The notes under the pieces: generated by a model
Seen by the model: the letters and a program-made list of their open reading frames with translations, nothing else
Databases searched by the model: none
Told to the model about the DNA's origin: nothing
Shown here: piece by piece, positions 52,058-61,950 of the stretch
How positions within the stretch are numbered: position 1 is the first letter of the stretch
How the letters are laid out: each line of letters starts with the position of its first letter
Program-made: the position numbers and the translations under genes
Virus record (IMG/VR): IMGVR_UViG_3300043403_000051
Coordinates: 19,055 to 83,054 of that record
Length of the DNA stretch: 64,000 nucleotides
Reading direction: 5' to 3' (one strand)
Source of the DNA: a virus

Positions 52058-55000
52058 ATGGCAAGCTGCGTTTTTACATACAACGAAAAAAATTATTCAG
52101 AGCAAGAGTTTAAAAATCTACTTGCTAATGGTTTATTAGAAACTTTAGAAGGAGCAAGACAGCTTAAAACTAAAGATAGATTACCTGTAACTGTATCCAA
52201 TAAAGAGGATGTAGAGCAAGTGATGAAAGATATCTTTTTGCTTGAACCAGAAATGGCAAATGCTGTAGCAGGTATTTATGATGCTATGGGTAATGCGTGG
52301 GTTAAAGATGCAGGAGAAGGTGCTACTAAAGAAGACTATTATAAGACTATGGGTTTTGATAGAGCAATGCTTGAGGACTTATCAAAGAAATCTGGTTTTT
52401 TACTACAAGACCCTTTTGTGAGAATGAGTATTGCCATAGGATATGCTTTTAAAGAAAATACTGGAAAGGTAGCAAGGGAATTATATGACATAAAGAACTT
52501 AAAAATGTTAAGCATTAAAGGTTCTGATAGAGATGTATATGATTTAGAGAATGGTAAAGTTTTAAAAATTGCAAAGCACCCAAGAGGTTTAATGCAAAAT
52601 ATGCACGAGGGTTATGCAGAACTTGTCGAACAAAATCTTTTACCTAAAGTATATGAGAGAGGATTAAATTATGTTGTAGTAGATAAAGCAGAAAAATTAG
52701 ATATTATTAAACATAAATGGCTACTTGATAAATTATCTGCGATGTATAACAATATTAATGAGTTACACGACGCATATGCAAATAACGATTTAGATAGAGT
52801 TGATAAAACAACAGCAAGTTTAATAGAGCAGTTAATAGGTGCAAGTTTTGGTACCTATTCAGAGTATGATATATTATGGGGTGACATAGTTAAAGAGGAT
52901 AGTTGGGGTGTAGACTCAAAAGGTAATGTAATGCTTGTTGATGCAGGTGTTCTTGCTGGCCCCGCTGCGTTTGAAAAGTTTGATGGGGTTAATACATTAG
53001 ATGATGCCGAATTTGTAAAAATAAAAACACGCTCAGATGCAGCCGCTGCAAAATATGGTGATGTTCTTACTTTACCAAGAACTCTTATGTATCAAAATAG
53101 TCAACTTGATAGAACTATTAATTACTTTAAACTACAACCAAAACAAGTAGGTGTAAACATAACTGGTTACACAACTAAAGCTGACAAACCTACACCAGAA
53201 TTCATCAATCGAATTCATACATGGCTACAAGAACAAAAGATAAACGACATAGGTGTAAGACTTGACATGACCCACAAGGTCATTAAGTTCTACCCTAAAC
53301 CAAATCAAAACAATTTACTGTTTCAAGATAATTTTGAAAGACTTTTTGATGCTGCATTTATTTTAGCAGACATGGATACGAGTAAACTTAGTGGAAATTT
53401 AAAATTTGTAGATTTAATTAGTGCACTACATAAAACAAATGAATGGATTGATAAATATGTAGGTTTTAGAAAGTATTATAATATTGTTACTGATATAGAA
53501 ACAATGATTGGCACTTACGGTAAAGTAAAAAATGAAGAAGGTTATACACAATCCGAGTCAGTATTACAAGAACTTCTTAAATTAGCTAAAACTTATTTAA
53601 ATGAAAGTTCTTTATACAACCAAGGACCAAAAGCAGCTATACAACTTGGTGATACATTTGATATTATCTATGCATTAACAAATCCAAACGTAAGTTCCCC
53701 TATACACGAATTAGCACATAAATGGGAAAGAAACTTAACAAAGGATGAGAGGAAGATTGTAATGGATTGGGCTGAGGATAAGAAGTGGACAAGAGAAACT
53801 TCTGAAAAATTTGCAAGAGGTTTTGAAAAATACTTGGCGGAAGGTAAAGCACCGTTCCCTGAGCTACAAGCTATCTTTGAAAAGTTTAAAGAGTGGCTTA
53901 CACAAATATATAATGGTATTACAGGTTCAGATATTGATGTTGAACTTAATGATACTATGAGGCAAGTTTATGCCCGTATGTTGGGTGCAGAAGCAAAACA
54001 AGCTATTAAAGAAAAAGTTACAAGACCTTTACAGTTTCTTGTACCAAATCCTAAAGCTAAAAATTATATTCCTCATAAAATGGCTATTACTTCCTTTTAT
54101 AAGAAAGGTGGATATGAGGAAGCTCTACAAAACTATGAGATTCAACCAGATGAAGTAAGAGCAATCTTAAAACAACTTGGTTATAATACTATACAAATTG
54201 AGGCAGTTATATGGAGAGGTGATGCGGATAATCTTGCATCTCTACAAGATATTTCTACATGGGCAGCAGTACCATTAGAGATGAACGACTATGCATTTAT
54301 GGCAGCAGTTGACCAAGCTGAGAAAACAGGCTTACTTGAGGAAGCTATTGTAAATGACATGATTGACCCCGCAACTGTTAAAGACATTAACGAATACTTA
54401 AAGAAACACAATAATTCTTTAGATGGCCTTACTATGCTTACGGCTAACCAAAAAATAGCAGAAAACATAGAATTAGATGACAATCAGTTAGAGGTAGCTG
54501 AACAATTAATTAACGAAGAAATTCAAAAAGAGGAACAAAATGAAGAAGAAAGGCAAGAAGAAGGGTTGTTAGAAGAAACACCCTCAGAAGAAACACAGGA
54601 AGAGCCTAAACAGGAACCAACAGAAGAAAGAGCTCCTGTTGAGGTTCGTCCCAAACCTATACGTAAAACTGTAAATAAAAAAGAAGCAGTAAAACAAGAT
54701 AAAGAGGAAAAAGAACTTGAAGTTCGTGAAAGAGCTTCTGATAAATTTAAAAAATCAGTTACTTATGGTAATGTTTATGCAGAGGATATTATTAAATTCT
54801 TTAAAACAAAATTAAAGATAAATAAAAGTAATGGTGATAAACCATATTTACTTTCTTATTGGGTTGATGAAACTTATGCGAGCACACCAAAGGCTGAAAG
54901 ATTCAATGAAATGTTTAAAGACTTTTCAGAGAAAAATAAAAATGACGAGGATGTAGTAAACTTTGAGGATATATATGCAGAGGCATCTGCTGAACTATAC

Positions 55001-58000
55001 AATATGCTTAGTACAACTGTATCAAATCCTACAGAGTTTGAGGTTGCTTTTAGAGATATGATTGAACTTTCCGACCTTGTTGATAAAGTTGACACTCTTA
55101 TTACGTATGAGGGGCTTGACTCTGCAAAACAAAACATTGATAAAGCAGCTACAAAAAAAGAAGAAAAGGTTAAAGAACTAAAACAAAAAGCTATTGCCGC
55201 AGAAAAAGCAGCAGACGAAGAAAAAGTAAAAAGACAAACCCTTGCTGAACAAGAGGCTGAAACTACAAAAGAACCTATTGAAAAAGATTTAATTAATGAG
55301 TTTGATGAAATTGAATTTGTTAAAGGAGATGACGTTAAGTTTGAGAACAAGAAGTATCAAATTGAAGATATCAGTGTTACAGGTAGAGTAACGCTTACTC
55401 CCATATATCCAAATGGTAATCATGGATTTGTTAGTAAAAACGAAGCAGAGTTTGTATACACTATAGAATCTAAATTAAAGAAAGTTCCCAAACCAAGAAC
55501 TTATCAAGAGCATCTTGTAGGTATAGCAGAAAGAATGCAACAAATATTCCCTAATATTCCTTTTGAAATAGGTAACTTTAAGGGTGATTTTATCGGTAGA
55601 TTCTACCAAGGTAAAGTATATATTAATAATAGAACTGCTGATGCTGAAACTCCAATCCATGAATTTTTACACCCTTTTGTGTACATACTTGATAAAGATA
55701 ATCCTACACTTTATAATAACTTAATGGATGAACTTCAGTCAGTTAAACTTGGTCAAACTATTATTAATGAAGTTAAGAGTGATAAAAGTTATAATGACTT
55801 GGATGAAAAAGAACAAATGAATGAGGCTTTGACAAGATATTTATCAAAATTGATTAAAGAAGTATTTGATACTAATGGTAAAATAATTGCAGAAAAACTT
55901 GAAGAGAAAAGACAAACTCTAAAAGATTTCATTTCATATTGGTGGAATAAGCTTCGTGACTTTATATTTGGAGAGAAAACTGGAGCTACATTAGATTCTT
56001 TTGTTAAAAAGTTGCAAGACTCTGAACTTGGTTCAAAATATAAATTTAATATTATTGATACATTAAAAGATGATAAAGTTTTTACATTAGACCAAAATGG
56101 TGTTAAAAATATATTTTTTAATAAATCTAAATTTAAAAAAGATAAAGCTGGTCGTGCATCATTAATTGACACTACTCCGGAAATTTTATTTGAACCAATA
56201 AAAGATGACTTGGACGTAGAATCAAAAGAGTTTGTAAAAACAAAACTTGCTGATTACACCCAATCTACAACATCTACAAATTCTTTAACAGATGATGAGA
56301 AAACTGTTCTTTTTGATTTTAAAGATAGTGCATTAGAGATTGAAGATATCAAACCTGATATGGTTGTAGAGGTAAAAAATAAAAAAGGTGAAGTTGTTAA
56401 TAAAGGTGTGTTTATTAGATTTTCAGTTGAGGGCGGTAGAGATACTTATGTTATTGTTCCAGAGGGAAAGAAGGATGAGAAAAAATATATGTATAATTTT
56501 GTTACTCTTCATGATACTTTAGACAATCATATTTTTGCAAAATACTATCCTGTTGGAGATAAAATTCAAACAACATATGCTTATGATAGAATAGAATTTA
56601 AAAATAAAATTTCTAATGAGATAGAGGGATATCTTTATGATTATAAATTACCAAATGGTAATAAAAAATATACATTTCTTGATTTAAAAAATCAAATATA
56701 TGAAAATTATAACAGTAAAGATACTGCAATAAATTCATTTTTGGATATAAGGAGTACAGAAGTTTCTGTTAACGATTATAACAAACTTATTACTGTTGCA
56801 TCAAATGAAGCCAAAGGTAGAAATAATATTAAAGCTACTGTATCAGAATATACTCAAATTAATTATCAACCTGATAATAATAAGTTAATATTTAAAAAAC
56901 CAAAACTTGGTAGCAAAGTTTCTTCTGAAAAAACTATCTCTAATGTAACACAAGACAATCTTGCTTCTTACGTTGGAGAAACTCATGCTGCGCTTATTAA
57001 TGATGAAATTAAAAAAGGAATATTCAGTGAAGCAAATACAACAGTTAACGGTCAACCCATTATAATAAAATATATAACTATTCCTATTAATCATAAGGCT
57101 TTAACTGCGGAAGGGCTTAGTGATAGAGAGAAGGGAAAAATGTATATTAGTTCTTTTCCTGCTAACATGGGCTTACAAGGACTTGCTGACTTTATAATCA
57201 CTATGGAGAATGTTGCTTACTCGACTGAGGGACATGACGCAGCATTTAAAAAAATGGATTTATTTCTTAAAGCAGCATCTATAAATAAAGTGGATGTAAA
57301 ATCATGGATGGAGAGAGAGGCTAAAAAAGCTAAAGTAATGAAGGATACTGGTGAACGTAGAGTTGCTGGTGGTTCAGGTTTTTTAATTAACGAGGCTAAG
57401 GATATTCTTGAAAACATATTTGATAGATATGAGAAAAAAGAAATAGATGAAGCTACTGCGGTATTGGAATATATTCGTGGGGCTATGGTTGCTTTGAGAC
57501 AAGCTAACTCAATTCTACGTACAGAAGTTCAAACTAAACTTGGAAAAACTCTTACTCCATTAGAGGTAAAAGAAATGAATACTAAGTTTTTTGAGATTAG
57601 TACTTTATACTCTCACTACGCAAGTATTGGAACACTTATCAATAAACACTCTGATTTAATAAGATTGGATGAAAAAAATAAATTTAAATTAGTTATTGCT
57701 GAAGTTGCAACATTAAAAGCTGAAATGAATGGAATGGCTTTAAGTTTAGTTACTGAATGGTTATATCCTAAGTATGAGCAACAGATGAGAGGTTTTGAAA
57801 AATCTGAAAACTTTAAAGAAGGAGATATTCTTACTAAAGATGATTTTAAAAATAAACTTAAAAGCGGGGATGAAGATTCTTCAATATTTACTTATTGGAT
57901 GGGAGCTACTATAAATACTCGTGACCCTATTGCAGCTATTTCTAAACTTGCAATGGTTGATGCTATACAGGAAAATCATAGAAAAGATGATGAAACCATG

Positions 58001-60331
58001 TATAAGATTAATGTGGCTTATTCTAACTTCTTATCATCTAAGGGAATTGCTAATGAAAGAAAAGCACTTGAAGAATACTACAAGGCTAACTACATGCGTA
58101 AAGCATTCTCATACGAGCAAGTTGATTATGATGAAACTAAGAAAGAAATCATATATGACTTTGTTGAGAGATGGGCTTTCCATACTGAATACCTTGATGA
58201 TGTAAGAGCTAAAGAAAGAATTGAGTACTATAAATCAAAAGTATCACAAGCTAACTCAGCAGATAGAAGTGCCTTAATGGATATGTGGGATAAAAAAAAT
58301 CCTTTAAGTTCACCAAAGTATAAGAACTCTAAATTTGATGCATTAAAATCTGATAGTTATTTTAATTTACTTTATACTAACTACAAAGATTCAAATGATA
58401 AATTTGGTGAACGTAAGTTAAAATTTGGTATTATTCCACAAGCTAAAAAGAATAATGTATGGGTATCTGATTTGAAAAAAAGAGTTACTACTTTGAAAGA
58501 TAAAATAAAGAACTCTAAAAAATCTACAGGTAATAGTTTTAAAGATATTATATATAACGCAAAAGAGAAAGGTATTGTAATTGCTGATGAATTACTTGGG
58601 GCTGATTATTATGACCGTTCTTTAATTAACTTAACAAATACAGAATACTATAATATTCGTACAAGTTTTGTTATGCCTATTGAGGAATCAGATTTAGACT
58701 TTACTTTAAATGAAACTATTGTAGCTTTTTCTGCTGATGCTAATTCTTATTATACATTACGTTCAAATCAATCTTCCGCAGAAAATTTAAAATTACTTAT
58801 ACAAGGTAACCCATCACTAAATATAAATGCTCGTACTATTGTAAAGAAAAACAAAGGAGAAATCATTTGGGATTCAGTTTATAAGATGCCTAAAGTTAAA
58901 AGAGGTATTGATGCAAAAGTAAACAAACAAATCATACAAGACTTAAATGATATTTTTTATGGGGAATCTGAGTTCCAATCAGATAATATAGGCCCCATAA
59001 ATATAAATTTAAATAAACTTGCTAATAAAGTTGGTTTTTTTACTGCTATTAATAACATGACTCTTAACATTCCTGCATTCTTTAGGAATATGGGTATTGG
59101 TAATATAAATAATTTAGGAGCAGCTATTGGGGGTAGATATTGGACACCTACTGATTGGAAGAATGGATTAGCCGAATATAATAAATCTTTATTAAGAGGA
59201 GATTTTTTCAAAGATATGGCTACTGTAAGAAAAAGTAAAATAACTCAAATGGCTATGAGGTATGACGCTATTCAAGGTGAATATCGTGATGACTTAGGTC
59301 GTAAGGTTGTTGGTGGTTTTACAGATAAACTTTATAGTAAAGGTTCTTTATTCTTTTTACAACATGCTGCCGAACACCAAATTCAAATTACAGGTATGCT
59401 TTCCTTAATGAAAAATACAAAAGTAGATATTATTAAGAATGGTAAAACTGTTGACCAAGTAAGTTTATTTGATGCATACGTTGAGGATAAAGATGGTACA
59501 TATAAACTACGTGGAGATGTAATGTGGACACAAGAGCAAGATTTAAGGTTTACTAACCGCTTGCATAACATCTCTCGTGAGTTAAACGGTAACTACTCAC
59601 CTTTACATAAATCAGTTGCTCAAAGATACGCTCTTGGTAAACTTATGTTGCAATACCGTAAGTACATGTACGAACAGTTTAGAGCAAGATATGGTAGTAG
59701 AAGATTGGATTATGAACTTGGTGATGTTAAGGTAGGATACTATAGAAGATTCTTTAAGAAACTTACTGAGGAATTTAAAGATGGTTACTTTACTAACTTT
59801 ACTAAAAATTATAATAATGAATGGACAACTGTGGATAAAGATGCCGTTAAAAAAACAGCATACGAATTTGCAGTAATTGCAGGAACGGCTGTACTTGCCG
59901 TAATGATTGCCTCAATGGAGGATGATGATGACGATGACCTAATTCAGGACTACTCGCTTCTATTGCTTGTGGGAGCATATTCAGATATGTCCATGTATAG
60001 TTTTAATATTGGGCCTGAAATGTACAGACAGTTTAACAATCCTACAGCTTCATTGTTTACTATAAAGAAATCAATGGATGTAATGTTCCAATTGTTTACT
60101 TCCCCAGGTGAAGAATACGACCAGAGCGGATTTGGTTATGAAGCAGGAGAAAATAAACTATTAGTTAAATCAAGAAAACTAATACCTATTTATAATCAGT
60201 TACATAGGGCTATGAGTCCTGAACAAGTTTTAAAATTCTATGCATTAACTAAGAAAACTCCTTTGGACTCAAAGGATGAAACAAGTTTCACAGAAAGAAT
60301 TGTTGAAGGAATGTTTAAGGCAGATAATTAA
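52058..60331 (+). CDS. Giant multidomain polyvalent protein with kinase-like region and two HExxH motifs (2757 aa)
   Basis: A 2757-residue protein. Residues about 150-305 look like an APH/protein-kinase fold: GSDRDVYDLENGKVLKIAK (ATP-loop and Lys, about 155-173), YVVVDKAE as hinge, and WGVDSKGNVMLVDAG as catalytic/metal segment (about 285-300). A HELAH motif at 550-554 and HEFLH at 1201-1205 are zinc-protease signatures. Acidic repeats (EEQNEEERQEEG) lie near 830-870. The last 250 residues resemble Bacteroidota polyvalent proteins (KLMLQYRKYMYEQFRARYG), with a hydrophobic helix and a run of six Asp at about 2625-2633. Polyvalent proteins of phages and conjugative elements are injected and act on the host. 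Enzyme activity is inferred; catalytic residues outside the motifs were not checked. Confidence 0.65.
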   Translation: MASCVFTYNEKNYSEQEFKNLLANGLLETLEGARQLKTKDRLPVTVSNKEDVEQVMKDIFLLEPEMANAVAGIYDAMGNAWVKDAGEGATKEDYYKTMGFDRAMLEDLSKKSGFLLQDPFVRMSIAIGYAFKENTGKVARELYDIKNLKMLSIKGSDRDVYDLENGKVLKIAKHPRGLMQNMHEGYAELVEQNLLPKVYERGLNYVVVDKAEKLDIIKHKWLLDKLSAMYNNINELHDAYANNDLDRVDKTTASLIEQLIGASFGTYSEYDILWGDIVKEDSWGVDSKGNVMLVDAGVLAGPAAFEKFDGVNTLDDAEFVKIKTRSDAAAAKYGDVLTLPRTLMYQNSQLDRTINYFKLQPKQVGVNITGYTTKADKPTPEFINRIHTWLQEQKINDIGVRLDMTHKVIKFYPKPNQNNLLFQDNFERLFDAAFILADMDTSKLSGNLKFVDLISALHKTNEWIDKYVGFRKYYNIVTDIETMIGTYGKVKNEEGYTQSESVLQELLKLAKTYLNESSLYNQGPKAAIQLGDTFDIIYALTNPNVSSPIHELAHKWERNLTKDERKIVMDWAEDKKWTRETSEKFARGFEKYLAEGKAPFPELQAIFEKFKEWLTQIYNGITGSDIDVELNDTMRQVYARMLGAEAKQAIKEKVTRPLQFLVPNPKAKNYIPHKMAITSFYKKGGYEEALQNYEIQPDEVRAILKQLGYNTIQIEAVIWRGDADNLASLQDISTWAAVPLEMNDYAFMAAVDQAEKTGLLEEAIVNDMIDPATVKDINEYLKKHNNSLDGLTMLTANQKIAENIELDDNQLEVAEQLINEEIQKEEQNEEERQEEGLLEETPSEETQEEPKQEPTEERAPVEVRPKPIRKTVNKKEAVKQDKEEKELEVRERASDKFKKSVTYGNVYAEDIIKFFKTKLKINKSNGDKPYLLSYWVDETYASTPKAERFNEMFKDFSEKNKNDEDVVNFEDIYAEASAELYNMLSTTVSNPTEFEVAFRDMIELSDLVDKVDTLITYEGLDSAKQNIDKAATKKEEKVKELKQKAIAAEKAADEEKVKRQTLAEQEAETTKEPIEKDLINEFDEIEFVKGDDVKFENKKYQIEDISVTGRVTLTPIYPNGNHGFVSKNEAEFVYTIESKLKKVPKPRTYQEHLVGIAERMQQIFPNIPFEIGNFKGDFIGRFYQGKVYINNRTADAETPIHEFLHPFVYILDKDNPTLYNNLMDELQSVKLGQTIINEVKSDKSYNDLDEKEQMNEALTRYLSKLIKEVFDTNGKIIAEKLEEKRQTLKDFISYWWNKLRDFIFGEKTGATLDSFVKKLQDSELGSKYKFNIIDTLKDDKVFTLDQNGVKNIFFNKSKFKKDKAGRASLIDTTPEILFEPIKDDLDVESKEFVKTKLADYTQSTTSTNSLTDDEKTVLFDFKDSALEIEDIKPDMVVEVKNKKGEVVNKGVFIRFSVEGGRDTYVIVPEGKKDEKKYMYNFVTLHDTLDNHIFAKYYPVGDKIQTTYAYDRIEFKNKISNEIEGYLYDYKLPNGNKKYTFLDLKNQIYENYNSKDTAINSFLDIRSTEVSVNDYNKLITVASNEAKGRNNIKATVSEYTQINYQPDNNKLIFKKPKLGSKVSSEKTISNVTQDNLASYVGETHAALINDEIKKGIFSEANTTVNGQPIIIKYITIPINHKALTAEGLSDREKGKMYISSFPANMGLQGLADFIITMENVAYSTEGHDAAFKKMDLFLKAASINKVDVKSWMEREAKKAKVMKDTGERRVAGGSGFLINEAKDILENIFDRYEKKEIDEATAVLEYIRGAMVALRQANSILRTEVQTKLGKTLTPLEVKEMNTKFFEISTLYSHYASIGTLINKHSDLIRLDEKNKFKLVIAEVATLKAEMNGMALSLVTEWLYPKYEQQMRGFEKSENFKEGDILTKDDFKNKLKSGDEDSSIFTYWMGATINTRDPIAAISKLAMVDAIQENHRKDDETMYKINVAYSNFLSSKGIANERKALEEYYKANYMRKAFSYEQVDYDETKKEIIYDFVERWAFHTEYLDDVRAKERIEYYKSKVSQANSADRSALMDMWDKKNPLSSPKYKNSKFDALKSDSYFNLLYTNYKDSNDKFGERKLKFGIIPQAKKNNVWVSDLKKRVTTLKDKIKNSKKSTGNSFKDIIYNAKEKGIVIADELLGADYYDRSLINLTNTEYYNIRTSFVMPIEESDLDFTLNETIVAFSADANSYYTLRSNQSSAENLKLLIQGNPSLNINARTIVKKNKGEIIWDSVYKMPKVKRGIDAKVNKQIIQDLNDIFYGESEFQSDNIGPININLNKLANKVGFFTAINNMTLNIPAFFRNMGIGNINNLGAAIGGRYWTPTDWKNGLAEYNKSLLRGDFFKDMATVRKSKITQMAMRYDAIQGEYRDDLGRKVVGGFTDKLYSKGSLFFLQHAAEHQIQITGMLSLMKNTKVDIIKNGKTVDQVSLFDAYVEDKDGTYKLRGDVMWTQEQDLRFTNRLHNISRELNGNYSPLHKSVAQRYALGKLMLQYRKYMYEQFRARYGSRRLDYELGDVKVGYYRRFFKKLTEEFKDGYFTNFTKNYNNEWTTVDKDAVKKTAYEFAVIAGTAVLAVMIASMEDDDDDDLIQDYSLLLLVGAYSDMSMYSFNIGPEMYRQFNNPTASLFTIKKSMDVMFQLFTSPGEEYDQSGFGYEAGENKLLVKSRKLIPIYNQLHRAMSPEQVLKFYALTKKTPLDSKDETSFTERIVEGMFKADN

Positions 60332-60334
60332 AAT

Positions 60335-60364
60335 AAAAAAAGGGGGATTAATTTCCCCCTTTTC
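60335..60364. terminator. Bidirectional terminator between convergent operons
   Basis: AAAAGGGGGA pairs with TTCCCCCTTTT around loop TTAA (stem GGGGG 60342-60346, CCCCC 60355-60359). It is symmetrical, with an A run on one side and a T run on the other, so it can end both the late plus-strand operon and the minus-strand operon. Confidence 0.9.
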
Positions 60365-60371
60365 TTTTAGT

Positions 60372-60599
60372 TTATGTAGGTATTTCTACTTTTTTAGGTT
60401 GTGGTCTAATTGCATCAGGATTTTGTTTTGGTGCTTCTGCTTTTGGTTGTAACTGTTCATTAATTTGAGCAGTTATTTTTGTTAATAGGGGGTGCATTGT
60501 TTGGTAAGGTACACCAGTAGTTGTCATTAACACACTAACCAATAGGTTAATTTCATTTTCATTTAGAGTTACTCCGAACTCCCGTAATTGTTTTTCCAT
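60372..60599 (-). CDS. Small protein of unknown function (75 aa)
   Basis: A 75-residue protein: a helical first 50 residues (LNENEINLLVSVLMTTTGV) and a Pro/Lys-rich disordered tail (PKAEAPKQNPDAIRPQP). Last gene of the minus-strand operon, directly after the UVR-like gene and 8 bases before the terminator. No homology recognised. Confidence 0.6.
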   Translation of the reverse strand: MEKQLREFGVTLNENEINLLVSVLMTTTGVPYQTMHPLLTKITAQINEQLQPKAEAPKQNPDAIRPQPKKVEIPT

Positions 60600-60600
60600 T

Positions 60601-60897
60601 TTATTTAGTATTTTTAAGTTTTATAATTTCAGCAGCTTCTTCATAATCTTCACGCTCAACAGCATCTTTCAGAGAATCCTCTAACCCATGCTCAATCATC
60701 AGTGTAAAGTCAGTAGGTATAATTTGTGAATAACTTATTACATGGAGCATATCCATTGACGTAAAATTAAGTGTTTTCACAATGATACCTTCATCGGGTT
60801 TTTCATCTATGTTTATTTCTACAATACCTTCTGTAGAAAACTTCTCTAACAAGGCATCATTAATTTCTGGTAATTTCGTAACTAATTGTTCTATCAT
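60601..60897 (-). CDS. Small protein with C-terminal UVR-like motif (98 aa)
   Basis: A 98-residue protein. Residues about 72-94 read LEDSLKDAVEREDYEEAAE followed by a basic helix, matching the UVR domain consensus (L-x-x-A-V-x-x-E-D-Y-E-x-A-A) found in UvrB, UvrC, McsA and ClpC-type proteins, where it mediates protein contacts. The first 65 residues are a mixed domain (IVEINIDEKPDEGIIVKTL). No nuclease or helicase part is present. Possibly an adaptor for a host UVR partner. The leader (TTAAAATAATAAATATG) is the same as that of the RecA gene. Confidence 0.6.
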   Translation of the reverse strand: MIEQLVTKLPEINDALLEKFSTEGIVEINIDEKPDEGIIVKTLNFTSMDMLHVISYSQIIPTDFTLMIEHGLEDSLKDAVEREDYEEAAEIIKLKNTK

Positions 60898-60902
60898 ATT
60901 TA

Positions 60903-61247
60903 TTATTTTAATTGTTTTGTAAATGGTGTAATAAACTCATTACCTGTTGTTTGAAAAGGTATAACTTCCATCAATTCATCTTCAACTTCAAAGAACACAT
61001 CTGATTCTCTAATCATAAAGTATGACTCTCCTTTATACATCACTCCCATCGGTTGTCTATCGTTAAACGCTATTATAGCCCCTTCCTGAACTGTTGTATC
61101 AGGCCCTGCACAGATTACTTGACCATACCCTGTATCCCGCTTATCAGCCTCTGCTGTGTGCGTACCAAGGATAATTCCTCCTTGTGTCTTTGCTTGGATG
61201 TCTACTTTCTTAAATAGAATCCTGTTTTGTTTCATTTTAAATTCCAT
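60903..61247 (-). CDS. GroES-like co-chaperonin
   Basis: A 114-residue protein. Key Cpn10 features: N-terminal beta strand RILFKKVD (9-16), mobile-loop-type QAKTQGGIILG (19-28), GYGQVICAGPD (40-50) and SYFMIRESDVFFEVE (75-89), matching the conserved E-E-Y-L-I-L-R-E-S-D-I-L-A ending of GroES. A phage GroES-like protein replaces host GroES so that the host GroEL chamber fits the phage capsid, as T4 gp31 does. No GroEL gene is in the window. It stands in the early operon, so it is ready before capsid synthesis. Start with ATG 61247. Confidence 0.8.
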   Translation of the reverse strand: MEFKMKQNRILFKKVDIQAKTQGGIILGTHTAEADKRDTGYGQVICAGPDTTVQEGAIIAFNDRQPMGVMYKGESYFMIRESDVFFEVEDELMEVIPFQTTGNEFITPFTKQLK

Positions 61248-61270
61248 ACTATTTTTATTTTAATTGTTAA

Positions 61271-61711
61271 TTACTTTCCTGTCGAGCCAAAGCCCCCTGT
61301 TCCACGCTCAGTTTCACTTAATTTATCAACTTCACTAAAGCTAAATCTTGGGGCATATTTAATAAGAAGTTGTGCAACTCTGTCCCCAACCTCATACATA
61401 GTATTATGACTTATTTTAGAATGTCCTCCCTGAATGGTTTTAAATTTTAAAATAATTTCTCCCCTGTATCCACTATCAATAGTACCAGGAGAATTAACCA
61501 ACATTAACTCATACTTGGATATAGAACTTCTTGGTCTAATTTCTCCCTCAAAACCATCAGGTATTTCTATTGCAATATCTGTACCATAACACACATTACC
61601 ATAGTCATCATAAAACATGCGTGTTGCTACCAAATCCATTCCTGCGTCCCCTTCCTTACCATACGCAGGAATTACTCCGCTTTCTGATAATCTTTTAATT
61701 TTTACATCCAT
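61271..61711 (-). CDS. dut: dUTP diphosphatase (dUTPase)
   Basis: A 146-residue trimeric-type dUTPase that hydrolyses dUTP to dUMP and pyrophosphate, keeping uracil out of phage DNA and supplying dTMP synthesis. Motifs: DAGMDL (22-27), RPRSS (59-63), PGTIDSGYRG (75-84), GDRVAQLLI (109-117) and the flexible C-terminal RGTGGFGSTG (136-145), all five in order. Length is typical. Its start overlaps the stop of the 82-residue gene upstream by 10 bases, so the two are coupled. Confidence 0.95.
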   Translation of the reverse strand: MDVKIKRLSESGVIPAYGKEGDAGMDLVATRMFYDDYGNVCYGTDIAIEIPDGFEGEIRPRSSISKYELMLVNSPGTIDSGYRGEIILKFKTIQGGHSKISHNTMYEVGDRVAQLLIKYAPRFSFSEVDKLSETERGTGGFGSTGK

Positions 61712-61950
61712 TTTTTAATTACATTTTTATATTGTGATTCAATTTCTTTTTGGTCATACACCAAACTTTCCCATAAACTTGATACGTCTGTAGGGTTTCT
61801 GTCAAATAATAGTTGTATGTATTCATAGACTGCTAATTTACTTGCAGCCTTAGCATCAAAGTAACTTAATACTTCAAACGCTTCTTTTCCCATTACGGGT
61901 AAGTCAAATGAATGCCCATCAATGTAGGCTTGTGTTTTATTTAGTTCCAT
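61702..61950 (-). CDS. Small protein upstream of dUTPase (82 aa)
   Basis: An 82-residue protein of mixed helix, rich in Tyr and Glu (FEVLSYFDAKAASKLAVYEY). No family recognised. Its 3' end overlaps the dUTPase start. A small ORF upstream overlaps its start. Confidence 0.6.
   Translation of the reverse strand: MELNKTQAYIDGHSFDLPVMGKEAFEVLSYFDAKAASKLAVYEYIQLLFDRNPTDVSSLWESLVYDQKEIESQYKNVIKKWM

Noticed and set aside
54874-55350. Minus-strand open frame of 158 residues, Ser/Phe-rich
   Set aside because: Antisense shadow of the Lys/Glu-rich region of the giant protein.
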